A stretch of DNA of 64,000 nt from Aestuariibaculum marinum (GTDB lineage Bacteria; Bacteroidota; Bacteroidia; Flavobacteriales; Flavobacteriaceae): NCBI RefSeq assembly GCF_014596975.1, contig NZ_JACVXD010000002.1:646653-710652 (forward strand), written 5' to 3'. The position numbers were made by a program, and so were the translations under genes. Of the stretch, positions 63,276-64,000 are shown piece by piece; the first letter of the stretch is position 1, and the number at the start of each line of letters is the position of its first letter. The notes under the pieces are model-generated. The model saw only the letters and a list, made by a program, of their open reading frames with translations, was not told the DNA's origin and searched no databases.

Positions 63276-64000
63276 TTTTGCTCGTTACTTTTTAAAGCAG
63301 TTTCAATGACTTTAATTACGAGCATGCCATCTTCGGCTGTTACAGGGATGTTTTTATGGTTTCTAATAGCATCGAAAATACCATCGTAATAGGTCATGTA
63401 ATTACCAGTCGCTGTTGGGATGTGTTCTCTAATTGTTTTACCATCTTTTTCGGTATGTAAAAGTCCGCGTTCTGTTTCTGGTTCTTCACCCCAATGTTTA
63501 ATATTAGGCCTTTTGCCTGCTTGAAGTTGTTTTTCCTGAATATCGGCTCTTGTTTTTATGAATGAGCCTTTAGTGCCATGCAAAATACTTCCTGGTAAAG
63601 GTTCGCGAACAAAATAACTGGATTTTAAAATAACACGATGGTTGGGGTAGTATAGTTTTACATCGAAATAATCACCTACTTTGGAGTTTGGTCGGTAACT
63701 ATCTAAATCGGCAAAAAGAGCATTAGGCATTCCGAAAAGTTGTAAGGCTTGATCGATTAAATGAGAACCTAAATCGTATAGACTACCAACACCGGCTGTA
63801 GGTTTTTCTTTATGGACTTTATAACTTAATAGAGGATCGAAACGGTCGTAATGAAATTCAGCTTCAACCAACTCTCCAATTAAATTCTCGGAAAGGACCT
63901 GCTTAATTGTTAAAAAATCACTGTCGTAACGTCTGTTGTGGTATACCGATAATATGACATTTTTTTCTTTAGCTAGTTTTATAAGCTCTTCAGCTTCCAC
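63257..64000 (-). CDS. Gfo/Idh/MocA family oxidoreductase, 5' end outside window
   Basis: Cytoplasmic NAD(P)-dependent oxidoreductase; the reading frame continues past the right edge, so the N-terminal Rossmann domain is missing. The visible 247 residues include the family's AEELIKLAKEKNVILSVYHN-type region and the VGSLYDLGSHLIDQALQLFG substrate-binding helix with its conserved Asp and His. Only the C-terminal two-thirds of a typical about 345-residue protein is present. Substrate is unknown. It is convergent with locus B and probably belongs to a separate transcription unit. A sugar dehydrogenase role is possible but not shown. Confidence 0.87.
   Translation of the reverse strand: MEAEELIKLAKEKNVILSVYHNRRYDSDFLTIKQVLSENLIGELVEAEFHYDRFDPLLSYKVHKEKPTAGVGSLYDLGSHLIDQALQLFGMPNALFADLDSYRPNSKVGDYFDVKLYYPNHRVILKSSYFVREPLPGSILHGTKGSFIKTRADIQEKQLQAGKRPNIKHWGEEPETERGLLHTEKDGKTIREHIPTATGNYMTYYDGIFDAIRNHKNIPVTAEDGMLVIKVIETALKSNEQKKVVNL

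Noticed and set aside
1..64000. CRISPR arrays, insertion sequences, tRNA or rRNA genes
   Set aside because: I saw no array of spaced repeats, no transposase gene, no terminal inverted repeats around genes and no RNA gene signature.

Overview
The window comes from a Bacteroidota genome, most likely a flavobacterium. It is AT-rich, has two SusC/SusD pairs, many lipoprotein signal peptides, A-rich leaders instead of Shine-Dalgarno sequences, and TAnnTTTA-type -7 promoter elements. Almost every gene encodes an exported enzyme, binding protein or transporter for pectin, so this is a pectin-utilisation super-locus made of two adjoining polysaccharide utilisation loci (PULs). A sulfatase in the first locus hints at a marine source, but does not prove it.

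Locus A (about 1-25,650) reads as a rhamnogalacturonan-I type system. It holds susC1-susD1 (269-4918), then sulfatase, GH43-like propeller, L-rhamnose mutarotase and GH2 (5069-10252). A minus-strand block follows (10306-17216): a tandem double SGNH acetylesterase, a GH2 beta-galactosidase, another SGNH acetylesterase and a GntR-type regulator with a sugar-sensor domain. A plus-strand operon (17465-25652) ends it: GH28, a 1142-residue DUF4450-like protein, a GH43-like propeller protein and a six-hairpin (GH65-like) protein. Seven copies of a CAGGAT-centred motif lie in the promoter regions of this locus only; the divergently placed GntR protein is the obvious candidate to bind them.

Locus B (about 25,860-63,221) reads as a homogalacturonan/mixed pectin system. 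It has a PL10 lyase with two Ig-like domains (25916-27532), convergent with a long minus-strand series (27583-53417) that runs, in transcription order, susC2, susD2, a DUF5123/DUF4957-like surface lipoprotein, PL1, a PL1-CE8 fusion, GH28, DUF4861, GH105, GH43, GH28, esterase, GH95, two alternating SGNH/alpha-beta hydrolase pairs and CE8. Divergent from susC2 is a plus-strand operon: LamG protein, PL10-like protein, a large modular beta-helix protein, GH43, a PL10-CE8 fusion and an SGNH esterase. Palindromes of the form TGTAATCGATTACA lie before the transcription units of locus B and not locus A, so a second regulator, not encoded here, probably controls it.

Together the proteins form a near-complete pathway. 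CE8 removes methyl esters, and SGNH and alpha/beta hydrolases remove acetyl groups. PL1 and PL10 cut the demethylated backbone, GH28 and GH105 finish the oligogalacturonides, and GH2, GH43 and GH95 trim galactose-, arabinose/xylose- and fucose-type branches. SusCD pairs import the products, and rhamnose mutarotase prepares rhamnose. The cytoplasmic keto-deoxy-sugar steps are absent. The partial Gfo/Idh/MocA oxidoreductase at the right edge may begin a catabolic section. I saw no RNA genes, insertion sequences or CRISPR arrays.
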